Of a stretch of DNA of 64,000 nt, positions 50,918 to 59,182 are shown piece after piece (the stretch's first letter is position 1; every line of letters begins with the position of its first letter). The notes below the pieces were generated by a model. The model saw only the letters and a program-made list of their open reading frames with translations, was not told the DNA's origin and did not search any database. The DNA is taken from NCBI GenBank assembly GCA_017415715.1, contig JAFQFD010000038.1, positions 1 to 64,000 on the forward strand, read 5' to 3'. This DNA is from Bacteroidales bacterium (GTDB taxonomy: Bacteria; Bacteroidota; Bacteroidia; Bacteroidales; UBA932). Both the position numbers and the translations under genes were made by a program.

Positions 50918-51580
50918 TCAGTCTTCGTATGGTTCGTTGAAGGGGAGGAGGAACGGGTTGGTCATGCCTTCCTTGGCTATGTCTGTGCATGGACCGTGGC
51001 CCGGGATTACGGCTATGGAGCCGTCGAGGACCATGAGTTTCTCCAGAATGCTCTTCATGAGCTGGTCGTAGTCGCCGCCCGGATGGTCGCTGCGGCCTAT
51101 GGCTCCGGCGAAGAGAGTGTCGCCGCTGATCAGTACCTTCTCGGTGCGTTCCAGATAGCATACTCCGCCGCGTGAGTGGCCAGGGGTGAATATCACTTCA
51201 AAACGGAGACCGCCCACTTCTATGATATCGCCCTCGGCAATGTCGACGGTTTCGAATGCAGCCGGCATCGGCGCTCCGAAGCATCGTGCGAAGAAGTCGT
51301 TGTTGGCCAGGGTGAACTTGTCTTCCGGATGCATGTATATCGGAAGGTCGCCATATAATGATGCCAGCTCCGCCACACCCAGGACATGGTCGAAATGTCC
51401 GTGGGTGAGCATTATGCATACGGGCTTGAGGCCGCGCGAGGCCACGAGGCCTGTCAGCGCGTCGCGCTCTGAAGCAGTTGAAAATCCCGGATCGAATATG
51501 GCGCAGCTGCCTGTCTCGTCCCATATCACGCTGCAGCGTGTCTGGAAGCTGTTGAAAGTGAATTCTTGTATGTGTATCAC
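50918..51580 (-). CDS. MBL-fold metallo-hydrolase (glyoxalase II-like)
   Basis: This is a 220-residue single-domain metallo-beta-lactamase-fold hydrolase. I place the start at the GTG at 51580 (MIHIQEFTFN), downstream of the candidate -7 box at 51603-51610; the more upstream TTG at 51613 would lie before it. The metal motif LTHGHFDH gives H60, H62, D64 and H65, with further His at FTPGHSRGG and near the C-terminus (VIPGHGP). Homologues hydrolyse thioesters such as S-lactoylglutathione; the substrate here is unknown. It is divergent from the deoxynucleoside kinase gene. Confidence 0.9.
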   Translation of the reverse strand: MIHIQEFTFNSFQTRCSVIWDETGSCAIFDPGFSTASERDALTGLVASRGLKPVCIMLTHGHFDHVLGVAELASLYGDLPIYMHPEDKFTLANNDFFARCFGAPMPAAFETVDIAEGDIIEVGGLRFEVIFTPGHSRGGVCYLERTEKVLISGDTLFAGAIGRSDHPGGDYDQLMKSILEKLMVLDGSIAVIPGHGPCTDIAKEGMTNPFLLPFNEPYED

Positions 51581-51602
51581 GACATTAAATCTTAACTTTT
51601 GG

Positions 51603-51610
51603 CAAAAATA
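51603..51610 (-). promoter_or_regulatory. Candidate -7 box for the MBL hydrolase gene
   Basis: Minus-strand TATTTTTG. A TTTG about 22 bases further upstream could be the -33 element. Confidence 0.6.
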
Positions 51611-51623
51611 CAAAAGAAGTTAT

Positions 51624-51631
51624 TAACTTTG
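51624..51631 (+). promoter_or_regulatory. Candidate -7 box for the deoxynucleoside kinase gene
   Basis: Plus-strand TAACTTTG, back to back with the minus-strand box at 51603. The ATG at 51670 follows about 32 bases after the predicted start. Confidence 0.6.
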
Positions 51632-51669
51632 CCAAATTAGATATACGAAAACATTAAAATTACGATAAT

Positions 51670-52290
51670 ATGCATATCGCGATCGCAGGTAATATCGGCA
51701 GCGGAAAGACTACTCTTACAAAGATGCTAGCCGCACATTACGGATGGACTCCAAAGTTCGAGTCTGTAGACTACAATCCATATCTCGCAGACTTCTATGA
51801 GGATATGGAAAGATGGTCATTCAATCTTCAGGTATACTTCCTCAACAAGCGCTTCAAGGATGTCGTAGACATCTCTAAGCTTGACGAGGTGATCATCCAG
51901 GACCGCACCATCTATGAAGATGCGCGCATCTTTGCGCCGAACCTTCACGGCATGGGCCTCATGAGCACGAGGGACTTCGAGAACTACTCGGACCTCTTCG
52001 ACCTCATGATGTCTCTGGTGAATCCGCCTGACCTTCTCATCTATCTTAGAAGTTCCATCCCTAACCTCGTGAGCCAGATCCAGAAGAGAGGACGCGAGTA
52101 TGAGAAGAGCATCCGCATCGACTATATCACCGGTCTCAACGAGCGATATGAAAACTGGATCAGGGACTACAAGCACAACCTGCTTATCCTTGACGTTGAC
52201 AGAATCAAGTTCGAGAACCGTCCAGAGGATTTCCAGGAGGTGATCGACAAGATAGATGCCGAGCTTTTCGGCCTCTTCCCTAAAGAATAA
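51670..52290 (+). CDS. Deoxynucleoside kinase
   Basis: It phosphorylates deoxyadenosine, deoxyguanosine or related nucleosides for salvage. The 206-residue protein starts with a P-loop (GNIGSGKTTLTKML, residues 7-20) followed by FESVDYNPYLADFYED. It has the family DRTIYEDARIFAPNLH motif (the DR[ST] signature) and LLIYLRSSIPNLVSQIQKRGRE, the lid segment. Length is normal. The acyl-CoA synthetase gene starts 22 bases later; nothing ties the two functionally. Confidence 0.93.
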   Translation: MHIAIAGNIGSGKTTLTKMLAAHYGWTPKFESVDYNPYLADFYEDMERWSFNLQVYFLNKRFKDVVDISKLDEVIIQDRTIYEDARIFAPNLHGMGLMSTRDFENYSDLFDLMMSLVNPPDLLIYLRSSIPNLVSQIQKRGREYEKSIRIDYITGLNERYENWIRDYKHNLLILDVDRIKFENRPEDFQEVIDKIDAELFGLFPKE

Positions 52291-52312
52291 CGTTACTAAA
52301 CCTAAAACAGTT

Positions 52313-54223
52313 ATGGCAGAAAGATTAACAATCATCGACTTTGTCGAGAAGTATGTTGCCGAGTTTTCCAAGAACCCTTTTATCTGGGAGAAGAACCTGG
52401 ATACAAATGAGTGGGAACCAACAACTTATGAGGAGACGTTGAAGAAGGCTAAGCGTATCGCTGCCGGTCTCATGGCGCTCGGCGTCCAGAAAGGCGAAAA
52501 AGTGTCATACCTCAGCGAAGGACGTGACATGTGGATCATCGGAGAGCTTGGTGTTCTCTATGCAGGAGCAGTCAATGTCCCGCTCTCAATAAAACTCGGA
52601 GAGGCTAATGACCTGGTGTTCAGAGTGAAGCACTCTGATTCCAAGTATATCATAACCTCAAAGTTCCAGCTTCCTAAGATCAGGACCATCCTTCCTGACT
52701 GTCCGATGGTGGAGAAGGTCATCATCTTCGACCAGGTGGACGACATGAAGGAGAACGAGATGTATATCGGAGAGATTCTCGAAATGGGAGACAGGTTCCT
52801 TGCTGAGCATGAGGACCTGTTCATTCAGAGATACAAGTCCATCGGACCTGACGATTATGCAAACATCAGCTACACATCGGGTACGACAGCAGATCCGAAG
52901 GGTATCCTCCTGACTCACAGAAACTACACAGCGAACGTAGAGCAGGCGCACTCTGTGATCGGAGTAGGACCTGAGGACAGGATGCTCATCATCCTTCCGC
53001 TCGACCACTGCTTCGCGCATGTGGCAGGATTCTATACAATGATGTCATATGGTGCATCCCTCGGTATGGTTCCGTCAGGAAAGTCCGGCAAGGAAGCCCT
53101 CCGCAACATTCCGATCAGCATCAAGGAACTCAAGCCGAGCGTGATGCTTTCAGTGCCTACCCTCGCAAAGAGTTTCAAGAAGAACATCGAGAACACGATC
53201 CAGAAGAGCGGTCCTGTGGTGGAGAAGCTCTACAACTTCGCTCTCAAGAATGCAATTGCATATAATAAGGAAGGATACAACAAGGGTACACAGTTCGTTG
53301 ACATCTTCCGCAAGCCTCTCATGCTCCTGTTCGACAAGATCATCTTCAAGAAGGTGCGTGAAGGCCTCGGCGGCAACATGAAGTTCTTCGTCGGCGGCGG
53401 TGCGCTTCTGGACATCGACCTCCAGAGATACTACTATGCGATCGGCATCCCTATGTATCAGGGCTACGGTCTGTCAGAGGCGACTCCTATCATCTCTGCG
53501 AACTCTCCTGCAAAGCACATCTTCGGATCGTCAGGTAAGATCGTTCAGCCAATGGAGATCAAGATCCTCGACGCCGACGGCGTAGAGCAGCCTTTCGGCT
53601 CGAAGGGTGAGATCTGCATCAAGGGTGAGAACGTGATGGCAGGATACTGGAAGAACCCTAAGTCTACAGCTGACACAATCGTGGACGGATGGCTTCACAC
53701 AGGTGATATGGGATATATGCGTGACGCGGAGATGCTTTATGTGGTAGGCCGCTTCAAGTCTCTCCTCATCGCGGCTGACGGTGAGAAGTATTCACCGGAG
53801 GGAATAGAGGAGAACCTCGTGGAAAGCTCTAAATATATTGACGGAGCTCTTCTCCACAACAGCCAGGACCCATATACTATCGCTCTCATCACTCCAAACA
53901 AGGAGGCTCTCAAGGCTTATGCCAAGGAACTCGGCCTCGATCCGTCAACCAAGGAGGCGAAGGTGAAGATGCTTGAGCTTCTCCAGGACGAGGTGAACAT
54001 GTACCGCAAGGGCGGCCGCCTCTATGGCGCGTTCCCTGAAAGATGGCTTCCAGCAGCAGTCTGCGTGCTTCCTGAGCCTTGGACTGAGCAGAACCACTTC
54101 CTCAACAGCTCGATGAAGGTCGTTCGCGGAAGAGTGGAGGAGGCTTATAAGGAGCATATGGAATATGCATACACGGTAGAGGGCAAGAATATCGTCAACG
54201 ATATGAACCTCGCATCACTCTAA
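52313..54223 (+). CDS. Long-chain-fatty-acid-CoA ligase (AMP-forming)
   Basis: It activates fatty acids to acyl-CoA using ATP. I start at the ATG at 52313 (MAERLTIIDF), giving 636 residues; an earlier in-frame start would overlap the upstream gene. The AMP-binding signature YTSGTTADPKGILLTHRN lies at about residues 183-200, followed by the GYGLSEATPII motif and the C-terminal TGDMGYM.D...VVGRFKSL segment. Similar ligases in Bacteroidales lack transmembrane segments. The gene is followed after four bases by a nitroreductase gene, so they are probably one transcript. Confidence 0.93.
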   Translation: MAERLTIIDFVEKYVAEFSKNPFIWEKNLDTNEWEPTTYEETLKKAKRIAAGLMALGVQKGEKVSYLSEGRDMWIIGELGVLYAGAVNVPLSIKLGEANDLVFRVKHSDSKYIITSKFQLPKIRTILPDCPMVEKVIIFDQVDDMKENEMYIGEILEMGDRFLAEHEDLFIQRYKSIGPDDYANISYTSGTTADPKGILLTHRNYTANVEQAHSVIGVGPEDRMLIILPLDHCFAHVAGFYTMMSYGASLGMVPSGKSGKEALRNIPISIKELKPSVMLSVPTLAKSFKKNIENTIQKSGPVVEKLYNFALKNAIAYNKEGYNKGTQFVDIFRKPLMLLFDKIIFKKVREGLGGNMKFFVGGGALLDIDLQRYYYAIGIPMYQGYGLSEATPIISANSPAKHIFGSSGKIVQPMEIKILDADGVEQPFGSKGEICIKGENVMAGYWKNPKSTADTIVDGWLHTGDMGYMRDAEMLYVVGRFKSLLIAADGEKYSPEGIEENLVESSKYIDGALLHNSQDPYTIALITPNKEALKAYAKELGLDPSTKEAKVKMLELLQDEVNMYRKGGRLYGAFPERWLPAAVCVLPEPWTEQNHFLNSSMKVVRGRVEEAYKEHMEYAYTVEGKNIVNDMNLASL

Positions 54224-54227
54224 GCAT

Positions 54228-54761
54228 ATGGAATTTTCAGAATTAGTTCAGAAAAGACAAAGCGACAGAAAATATGCTCCCAAGCCAGTGGCGAGGGAGC
54301 ATATTCTCAAATGTCTTGAGGCGGCCCGGATGGCGCCGTCGGCGTGCAACTCGCAGCCATGGAAGTTTGTGGTGGTAGATGACAGGGTCAAGCTCATTCA
54401 GATATCCGACGCCGCAATCGGACTTGGCATGAACAAGTTCACGGTCCAGGTGCCTGTGCTCGTGGCTGTGGTTCAGGAAAACATGAACCTCGAGGCCAAG
54501 GCCGGAGCAGTGGTCAAGAACAAGGACTACAGCATGATGGACCTGGGCATGGCGGTGGAGAATTTCTGCCTCCAGGCCGCGGAGCTCGGTCTGGGAACAT
54601 GCATAATGGGCTGGTTCGACGAGAAGAAAGTCAAGGAGGTTCTCGGCGTTCCGCGCGGCAGGAGGGTGCAGCTCCTGATCGCTCTGGGGCATCCTGACGC
54701 TCCGACGCGTAGCAAAGTCCGCAAACCACTTGAAGAAATGTCATCCTGGAACGAATATTAG
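54228..54761 (+). CDS. Nitroreductase-family protein
   Basis: This is a 177-residue FMN-dependent oxidoreductase, the usual length for a short nitroreductase. The FMN-binding residues lie in QKRQSDRKYAP (N-terminal Arg pair) and MAPSACNSQPWKF (about residues 36-48). The C-terminal segment GLGTCIMGWF followed by LLIALGHPD matches the family. Substrate unknown. The last codon and stop (TAG) fall in the loop of an intrinsic terminator at 54743-54775. It is the last gene after the acyl-CoA ligase. Confidence 0.9.
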   Translation: MEFSELVQKRQSDRKYAPKPVAREHILKCLEAARMAPSACNSQPWKFVVVDDRVKLIQISDAAIGLGMNKFTVQVPVLVAVVQENMNLEAKAGAVVKNKDYSMMDLGMAVENFCLQAAELGLGTCIMGWFDEKKVKEVLGVPRGRRVQLLIALGHPDAPTRSKVRKPLEEMSSWNEY

Positions 54762-54775
54762 TTCCAGGATTTTTT
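54743..54775 (+). terminator. Intrinsic terminator overlapping the nitroreductase stop codon
   Basis: A 10-bp perfect stem ATCCTGGAAC/GTTCCAGGAT with an 8-base loop followed by TTTTT. The stop codon TAG spans the end of the loop and the start of the right arm. Confidence 0.92.
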
Positions 54776-54840
54776 GTATTCAAATTGTTCAAAAGGTAGA
54801 ATAAAAGGGGCGAAAAACGCTAAACGGAACAATTTTTGTG

Positions 54841-54848
54841 TATATTTG
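54841..54848 (+). promoter_or_regulatory. Candidate -7 box for the AraC-family regulator
   Basis: TATATTTG fits TAnnTTTG. It supports the ATG at 54884 as start, about 30 bases downstream of the predicted transcription start. Confidence 0.6.
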
Positions 54849-54883
54849 TCGCTTTAATGCAAAGGATTCTTAACACTATTAAA

Positions 54884-55789
54884 ATGACAACAGACACTTT
54901 ACACACCATTTCCCTTTCAAAATTCAAAAGTCTTTTCCCGGGGGCACCTCAGATTGGTGTCGGTGATGATTTCTTTATCATGGACATACGTCTGACGGAA
55001 CGTCATCAGCCGTTGGGACACCCATGCCGTTTTGATGGCTTTCTCCTTCTATATTGTGTGACCGGAAGGATCAGACTCAACGTCAACCTCGCGGAGTATG
55101 AAATAGGCGAGGGGATGATGTACATGCATGTCCCTGGAAATATAGTAAGGGTGAATGATCTTGTCGATACGGCCAAAGAGGATGTAAGATACATATGCAT
55201 GGCCATGTCGAACGAGTTCGTGAAGGGACTCTCGTTTGACGCCAACAAGATATTCAACGAGGGAATGGCCATGCTGGACAATCCGAGCGCCAGGCTCAAT
55301 GAAGCGGAGATGGACATCATGAACCACGGCATAGGTCTTATCGGAAAGATTGTGGGGGCGGAACTTCCATATAAGAAGGAAGTCCTCAATTCTGTGGTTT
55401 CGTCCATGTTCTATATGATCATGGGAGTGTGGAATGACCGTGCGGAGGACAACAGACTGAGCAATTCGACAAGAAGCAGAATGATATTCGACCAGTTCAT
55501 AAAACTTGTCTCAGAATATCACACTCAGTATCGCAATGTGGGATTCTATGCGGACAAGCTGTGCCTGACACCGAAATATCTGTCAAAGCTTATCAAGAAT
55601 GCGACAGGACGTTCCGCTCCGGACTGGATCGATTCATATGTTATTCTTGAGGCGAAGAATCTTCTCAAGTATTCGAGCGTTACGGTCAAGGAGATAGTAT
55701 ACAAGCTGAATTTCCCGAATCAGTCGGTTTTCTATAAGTTCTTCAAGGCCCGCACAGGCATGACACCTACAGAATACAGGAATTCTTAG
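54884..55789 (+). CDS. AraC-family transcriptional regulator
   Basis: This is a 301-residue DNA-binding regulator. I chose the ATG at 54884 (MTTDTLHTISL) because upstream ATGs lie too close to or before the -7 box. The N-terminal half (about 1-180) is a cupin-like sensing domain (FDGFLLLYCVTGRIRLNVN). The C-terminal AraC double helix-turn-helix spans about 200-300, with NVGFYADKLCLTPKYLSKLIK and VKEIVYKLNFPNQSVFYKFFKARTGMTPTEYR. Its position just upstream of the sugar transporter/ROK pair makes these genes plausible targets, but I cannot show that. Effector unknown. Confidence 0.93.
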   Translation: MTTDTLHTISLSKFKSLFPGAPQIGVGDDFFIMDIRLTERHQPLGHPCRFDGFLLLYCVTGRIRLNVNLAEYEIGEGMMYMHVPGNIVRVNDLVDTAKEDVRYICMAMSNEFVKGLSFDANKIFNEGMAMLDNPSARLNEAEMDIMNHGIGLIGKIVGAELPYKKEVLNSVVSSMFYMIMGVWNDRAEDNRLSNSTRSRMIFDQFIKLVSEYHTQYRNVGFYADKLCLTPKYLSKLIKNATGRSAPDWIDSYVILEAKNLLKYSSVTVKEIVYKLNFPNQSVFYKFFKARTGMTPTEYRNS

Positions 55790-55873
55790 AGTGTCAAAAG
55801 GAAACTAAATTGCTTCCAATAGTGTAATCTGTGGGGCGTTTTGTGGAAAAATCGTTTTAATTTCGATTTAAAA

Positions 55874-55904
55874 TTTGGATGTAAAGTTTAAATCCTTAAC
55901 TTTG
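55874..55904 (+). promoter_or_regulatory. Strong candidate promoter (-33 TTTGG, -7 TAACTTTG) upstream of the MFS gene
   Basis: TTTGG at 55874-55878 and TAACTTTG at 55897-55904, 18 bases apart, fit the Bacteroidales consensus. Transcription would begin near 55911. Confidence 0.65.
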
Positions 55905-55910
55905 CATCCA

Positions 55911-55999
55911 GACATCCGAAATTAATTTTCGTGTCTATTTGTTAAGTTCGTTTTATATACGGCAGGGTTCCTTGGGGAGGGAACCCTGCTAATTTTTTG
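55911..55999 (+). ncRNA. Candidate small RNA or attenuated leader upstream of the MFS/ROK pair
   Basis: The region between the promoter at 55874-55904 and a terminator at 55962-55999 encodes no plausible ORF. A local hairpin GACA..CGAAA/TTTTCG.GTC lies near its 5' end. The terminator stops 88 bases before the MFS ATG. It could be an independent RNA of about 90 bases or a leader with an attenuator controlling the transporter operon. The 5' end is estimated from the -7 box. Confidence 0.35.
55962..55999 (+). terminator. Intrinsic terminator upstream of the MFS gene
   Basis: A 10-bp perfect stem GCAGGGTTCC/GGAACCCTGC with an 8-base loop and a T-rich tail (TAATTTTTTG). It separates the AraC-region promoter from the transporter gene. 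The remaining 56000-56087 has only a weak -7-like TAACTTGG near 56031. Confidence 0.88.
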
Positions 56000-56087
56000 T
56001 CTTTTGGCCCCGTGTCTTGAAAATTTTTCGTAACTTGGGCGCGATTTTAACGAATCTATATAATTATTAACATAAAACTATCAAAAA

Positions 56088-57365
56088 ATGAACAAGAACA
56101 AGATCAACTGGGTTGCAGTCCTTACCATGATGTTCCTCTTCGGAATGATCTCATTTGTGACCAACCTCGCGGCTCCAATCGGTGTAATCTGGAAGCAGGC
56201 CCCTGGTATCGAGGGTTCTAACTTCTGGGGTATGATGGGTAACATGATGAACTTCCTCGCATACCTCTTCATGGGTATTCCTGCAGGCAAGCTCATCACA
56301 AACCTCGGTTACAAGAAGACAACCCTTATCGGTGTCGCTGTGGGATTGTGCGGTGTGTTTATCCAGTATCTTTCAGGTAAGGTGGGTGTGGGCGCATCCC
56401 TCGCCGGTCTTCCTGCAAACTTCTTCGTATATCTTCTCGGAGCATTCATCTGCGGTTTCTCTGTATGTATCCTTAATACAGTTGTAAATCCTATGCTTAC
56501 TCTTCTGGGCGGCGGTGGAAACAGAGGCAACCAGCTCGTTCAGATCGGCGGTACATTCAACTCTCTCACCGGAACACTTACCCCTATGCTTATCGGTGCC
56601 CTCATCGGTGCGGTTACAGCTGAGACTCAGATCGCTGACGTGAACACTGTCCTCTTCATCGCAATGGGCGTATTCGCTGCAACATTCGCAGTCCTCATCT
56701 TTGTACCTTTCGTTGAGCCTGAACAGGAGAAGTCTGACGCTTCAGTGAAGAGCCTCTTCAAGTACAGCCACCTCGTATACGGCGTGATCGCGATCTTCCT
56801 TTATGTAGGTGTTGAGGTCGGTATCCCTGGTACCATGAACTTCTTCCTTACTGACACCCTCGGAACAGAGAATGCTGCAACTACAGCAGGCTTCGTTGCC
56901 GGTACATACTGGCTCCTCATGCTCTGCGGCCGTTTCATCTCAAGCCTCATCAGCGGAAAGGTTTCAGCAAAGGTTCAGCTCGCAACCACTTGTGCTGTTG
57001 CTATCGTTCTCGTGATCACAGCGATGTTCACAACCAACGTACAGGCATCTATGCCGGTATTCACAGGTTCTGGCTTCGGCATGGCACAGGTTCCTCTTAC
57101 AGCGGTTCTCCTCGTATGCTGCGGTCTCTGCACTTCAGTGATGTGGGGTACGATCTTCAACCTTTCAGTAGAGGGTCTCGGCAAGCACTCTGCTCTTGCT
57201 TCAGGTCTCTTCATGACAATGGTTGTCGGCGGTGGAGTCCTTCCGCTCGTACAGAACGCTATCGCAGACGCAGTTTCATACATGGCAAGCTACTGGGTGA
57301 TCGTTGCAGCTCTTGCATACATGCTGTGGTTCGCCCTCTTCGGATCAAAGGTAAAGAACGCATAA
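56088..57365 (+). CDS. Sugar transporter of the MFS (glucose/galactose, FucP/GluP-like) family
   Basis: This is a 425-residue inner-membrane sugar importer with about 12 transmembrane helices. The segment NPMLTLLGGGGNRGNQLVQIGGTFNSLTGTLTP (about residues 136-170) is characteristic of the glucose/galactose MFS group. No signal peptide is present, as expected. It lies 18 bases upstream of a ROK kinase gene, so imported sugar would be phosphorylated by the neighbouring kinase. The substrate is probably a monosaccharide released by the PUL enzymes; that is inference. Confidence 0.92.
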   Translation: MNKNKINWVAVLTMMFLFGMISFVTNLAAPIGVIWKQAPGIEGSNFWGMMGNMMNFLAYLFMGIPAGKLITNLGYKKTTLIGVAVGLCGVFIQYLSGKVGVGASLAGLPANFFVYLLGAFICGFSVCILNTVVNPMLTLLGGGGNRGNQLVQIGGTFNSLTGTLTPMLIGALIGAVTAETQIADVNTVLFIAMGVFAATFAVLIFVPFVEPEQEKSDASVKSLFKYSHLVYGVIAIFLYVGVEVGIPGTMNFFLTDTLGTENAATTAGFVAGTYWLLMLCGRFISSLISGKVSAKVQLATTCAVAIVLVITAMFTTNVQASMPVFTGSGFGMAQVPLTAVLLVCCGLCTSVMWGTIFNLSVEGLGKHSALASGLFMTMVVGGGVLPLVQNAIADAVSYMASYWVIVAALAYMLWFALFGSKVKNA

Positions 57366-57383
57366 CATTAATTCTGATATAAT

Positions 57384-58340
57384 ATGAATTCATCTTACGT
57401 GGTAGGTATCGATGTCGGAGGTCAGACCTCCAAGATCGGAGTCGTTGACGCAAGAGGCACTGTCCTCGCACAGACAGTAATCCGCACGGACACTTATGAC
57501 AAGGTAGAGCCTTATATTGCAGAGCTTGCAGAGGCTGTCAACAAGCTTATCAAGGAGTCTGGCACTGAGGGCAAGGTAAGGGGCATCGGAGTCGGCGCAC
57601 CTAACGGAAACTATTATACAGGAACAATCGAGAACGCTCCTAACCTTCTTTGGGGACGTCAGAGAGTAGAGTTCGCAAAGCTCCTTTCTGAGGCTATGGG
57701 AGGTCTTCCTGTTGCTCTTACAAATGATGCAAATGCAGCAGCCGTGGGTGAGATGACCTATGGCGCGGCAAGGGGAATGAAGAATTTCATCATGATCACT
57801 CTCGGTACAGGAGTAGGTTCGGGTATTGTGATCAACGGTGAGGTTGTCTACGGACACGACGGCTTCGCAGGCGAGCTCGGCCATACGGCAGCGGTGCACA
57901 ACAACGGACGCACCTGTGGCTGCGGCAAGACCGGCTGCCTTGAGACTTATGCATCTGCGACTGGTGTAGCTCGTACTGCACGCGAGTGGCTCGAGCTTTC
58001 AGATGAGCCTTCTGTGCTCAGAAGCCTTGACAGCATCGCTTCAAAGGATGTTTACGAGGCGGCAAAGGAAGGTGACAAGCTTGCTCTCAAGATATTCGAG
58101 TTCACAGGAAAGATTCTTGGACGCTCATTCGCGGACTTCATAGCATTCAGCGCCCCTGAGGCGATTGTCCTCTTCGGTGGTCTCGCTCGTGCGAAGGAGT
58201 TCCTCACAGAGCCTATCCTCGAGTCAATGAACGCAAACGTACTCCCGTTGTGGAGAAACAAGGTACAGCTGGTTTACTCTCAGCTCAAGGAGTCTGACGC
58301 TGCCATCCTCGGCGCATCAGCCCTCGCCTGGGAGCTCTAG
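57384..58340 (+). CDS. ROK-family sugar kinase (glucokinase-like)
   Basis: This is a 318-residue cytosolic kinase. The N-terminal ATP motif is VGIDVGGQTSKIG (about residues 6-18). NDANAAAVGE contains the catalytic Asp. The ROK zinc motif is CGCGKTGCLETYAS, and GHTAAVH carries the zinc-binding His. The family phosphorylates glucose, N-acetylglucosamine or other hexoses; glucokinase is the best guess from the MFS neighbour but not provable. Its stop is followed closely by the convergent YhhN-like gene. Confidence 0.93.
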   Translation: MNSSYVVGIDVGGQTSKIGVVDARGTVLAQTVIRTDTYDKVEPYIAELAEAVNKLIKESGTEGKVRGIGVGAPNGNYYTGTIENAPNLLWGRQRVEFAKLLSEAMGGLPVALTNDANAAAVGEMTYGAARGMKNFIMITLGTGVGSGIVINGEVVYGHDGFAGELGHTAAVHNNGRTCGCGKTGCLETYASATGVARTAREWLELSDEPSVLRSLDSIASKDVYEAAKEGDKLALKIFEFTGKILGRSFADFIAFSAPEAIVLFGGLARAKEFLTEPILESMNANVLPLWRNKVQLVYSQLKESDAAILGASALAWEL

Positions 58341-58350
58341 CATATCCTCT

Positions 58351-59040
58351 CTAGAATCTCATCAGCCTCATTTCGGGTCCCACTCGGAATGAGGTTGATC
58401 TTATATAGAGGAGCCATTGTGCCAGATAGTATGTCACAAGCACGAGATAAGTCCTGTACGGGACAGGCTCCACGAACATGTTCCAGGCGATGATGAAGTC
58501 TGAGAACACGAAAAGCACGGCTCCGAGCGCGAAGAGGCTGCTTCGCTGAAGCAGGGCGGTAAGGAGCATCAGGCTGATGATGCAGGCATATATGCCGACG
58601 CCAACTTTTATGATTCCCGGTTCTGCTCCGGGAACTATCTTTATGAATGCTGTAGCGAGGAGGGCCAGGGTGCAGAATATGACCATGGCCAGGTATCCCT
58701 TGGCCTTGGCGGTCAGCTTCATGTCTTTCTCCACCTTGCTGAAGTATCTTCTGATGAAGTAGGCTATGAACCATATGTGTCCGATGGCGAAGAATCCCAT
58801 CTGGGCCAGAAAGTTTCCGCATGAGCCCATGTAGTCTCCTATTGCGCTGAAAATGAATGCCATCGCCATCTGCCAAGGGCACATCCACAGTGCTGAGACA
58901 CCGAGTATGGCTACCGGTATCGTTATCTTGTGCGGTATTTCTACGGGTATGAAAAATAAAGCCGAGGCGATAAGGTATAAGGCTGTAACAGTCAGCGCAA
59001 CGCAGCGGATTCTTGATTCTTTTACTTTTATGATTGACAT
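58351..59040 (-). CDS. YhhN/TMEM86-family membrane protein (possible lysoplasmalogenase)
   Basis: I start at the ATG at 59040 (MSIIKVKESRIR), giving 229 residues; a start ten codons upstream is less likely. The protein has about seven to eight transmembrane helices and matches the YhhN family, whose animal member TMEM86B is a lysoplasmalogenase. Motifs include IGDYMGSCGN in the middle and FVFSDFIIAWN towards the C-terminus, with the acidic residues thought to be catalytic. It is convergent with the ROK gene and divergent from susC of PUL 2. Confidence 0.75.
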   Translation of the reverse strand: MSIIKVKESRIRCVALTVTALYLIASALFFIPVEIPHKITIPVAILGVSALWMCPWQMAMAFIFSAIGDYMGSCGNFLAQMGFFAIGHIWFIAYFIRRYFSKVEKDMKLTAKAKGYLAMVIFCTLALLATAFIKIVPGAEPGIIKVGVGIYACIISLMLLTALLQRSSLFALGAVLFVFSDFIIAWNMFVEPVPYRTYLVLVTYYLAQWLLYIRSTSFRVGPEMRLMRF

Positions 59041-59110
59041 ATTTTTGTCTTTTGATGCCAATATAAGCATTATTTGCGAAATTGCGTTTTTTTCTCTCGT
59101 AAATTGTTGT

Positions 59111-59118
59111 TACCTTTG
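59111..59118 (+). promoter_or_regulatory. Candidate -7 box for PUL 2 susC
   Basis: TACCTTTG fits TAnnTTTG, 65 bases before the susC ATG at 59183. Confidence 0.6.
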
Positions 59119-59182
59119 TATGATAGGTTTATAATGCCTTGAAAAGACTAATATTTATGTATAACTAATAAAAGTATTGAAA

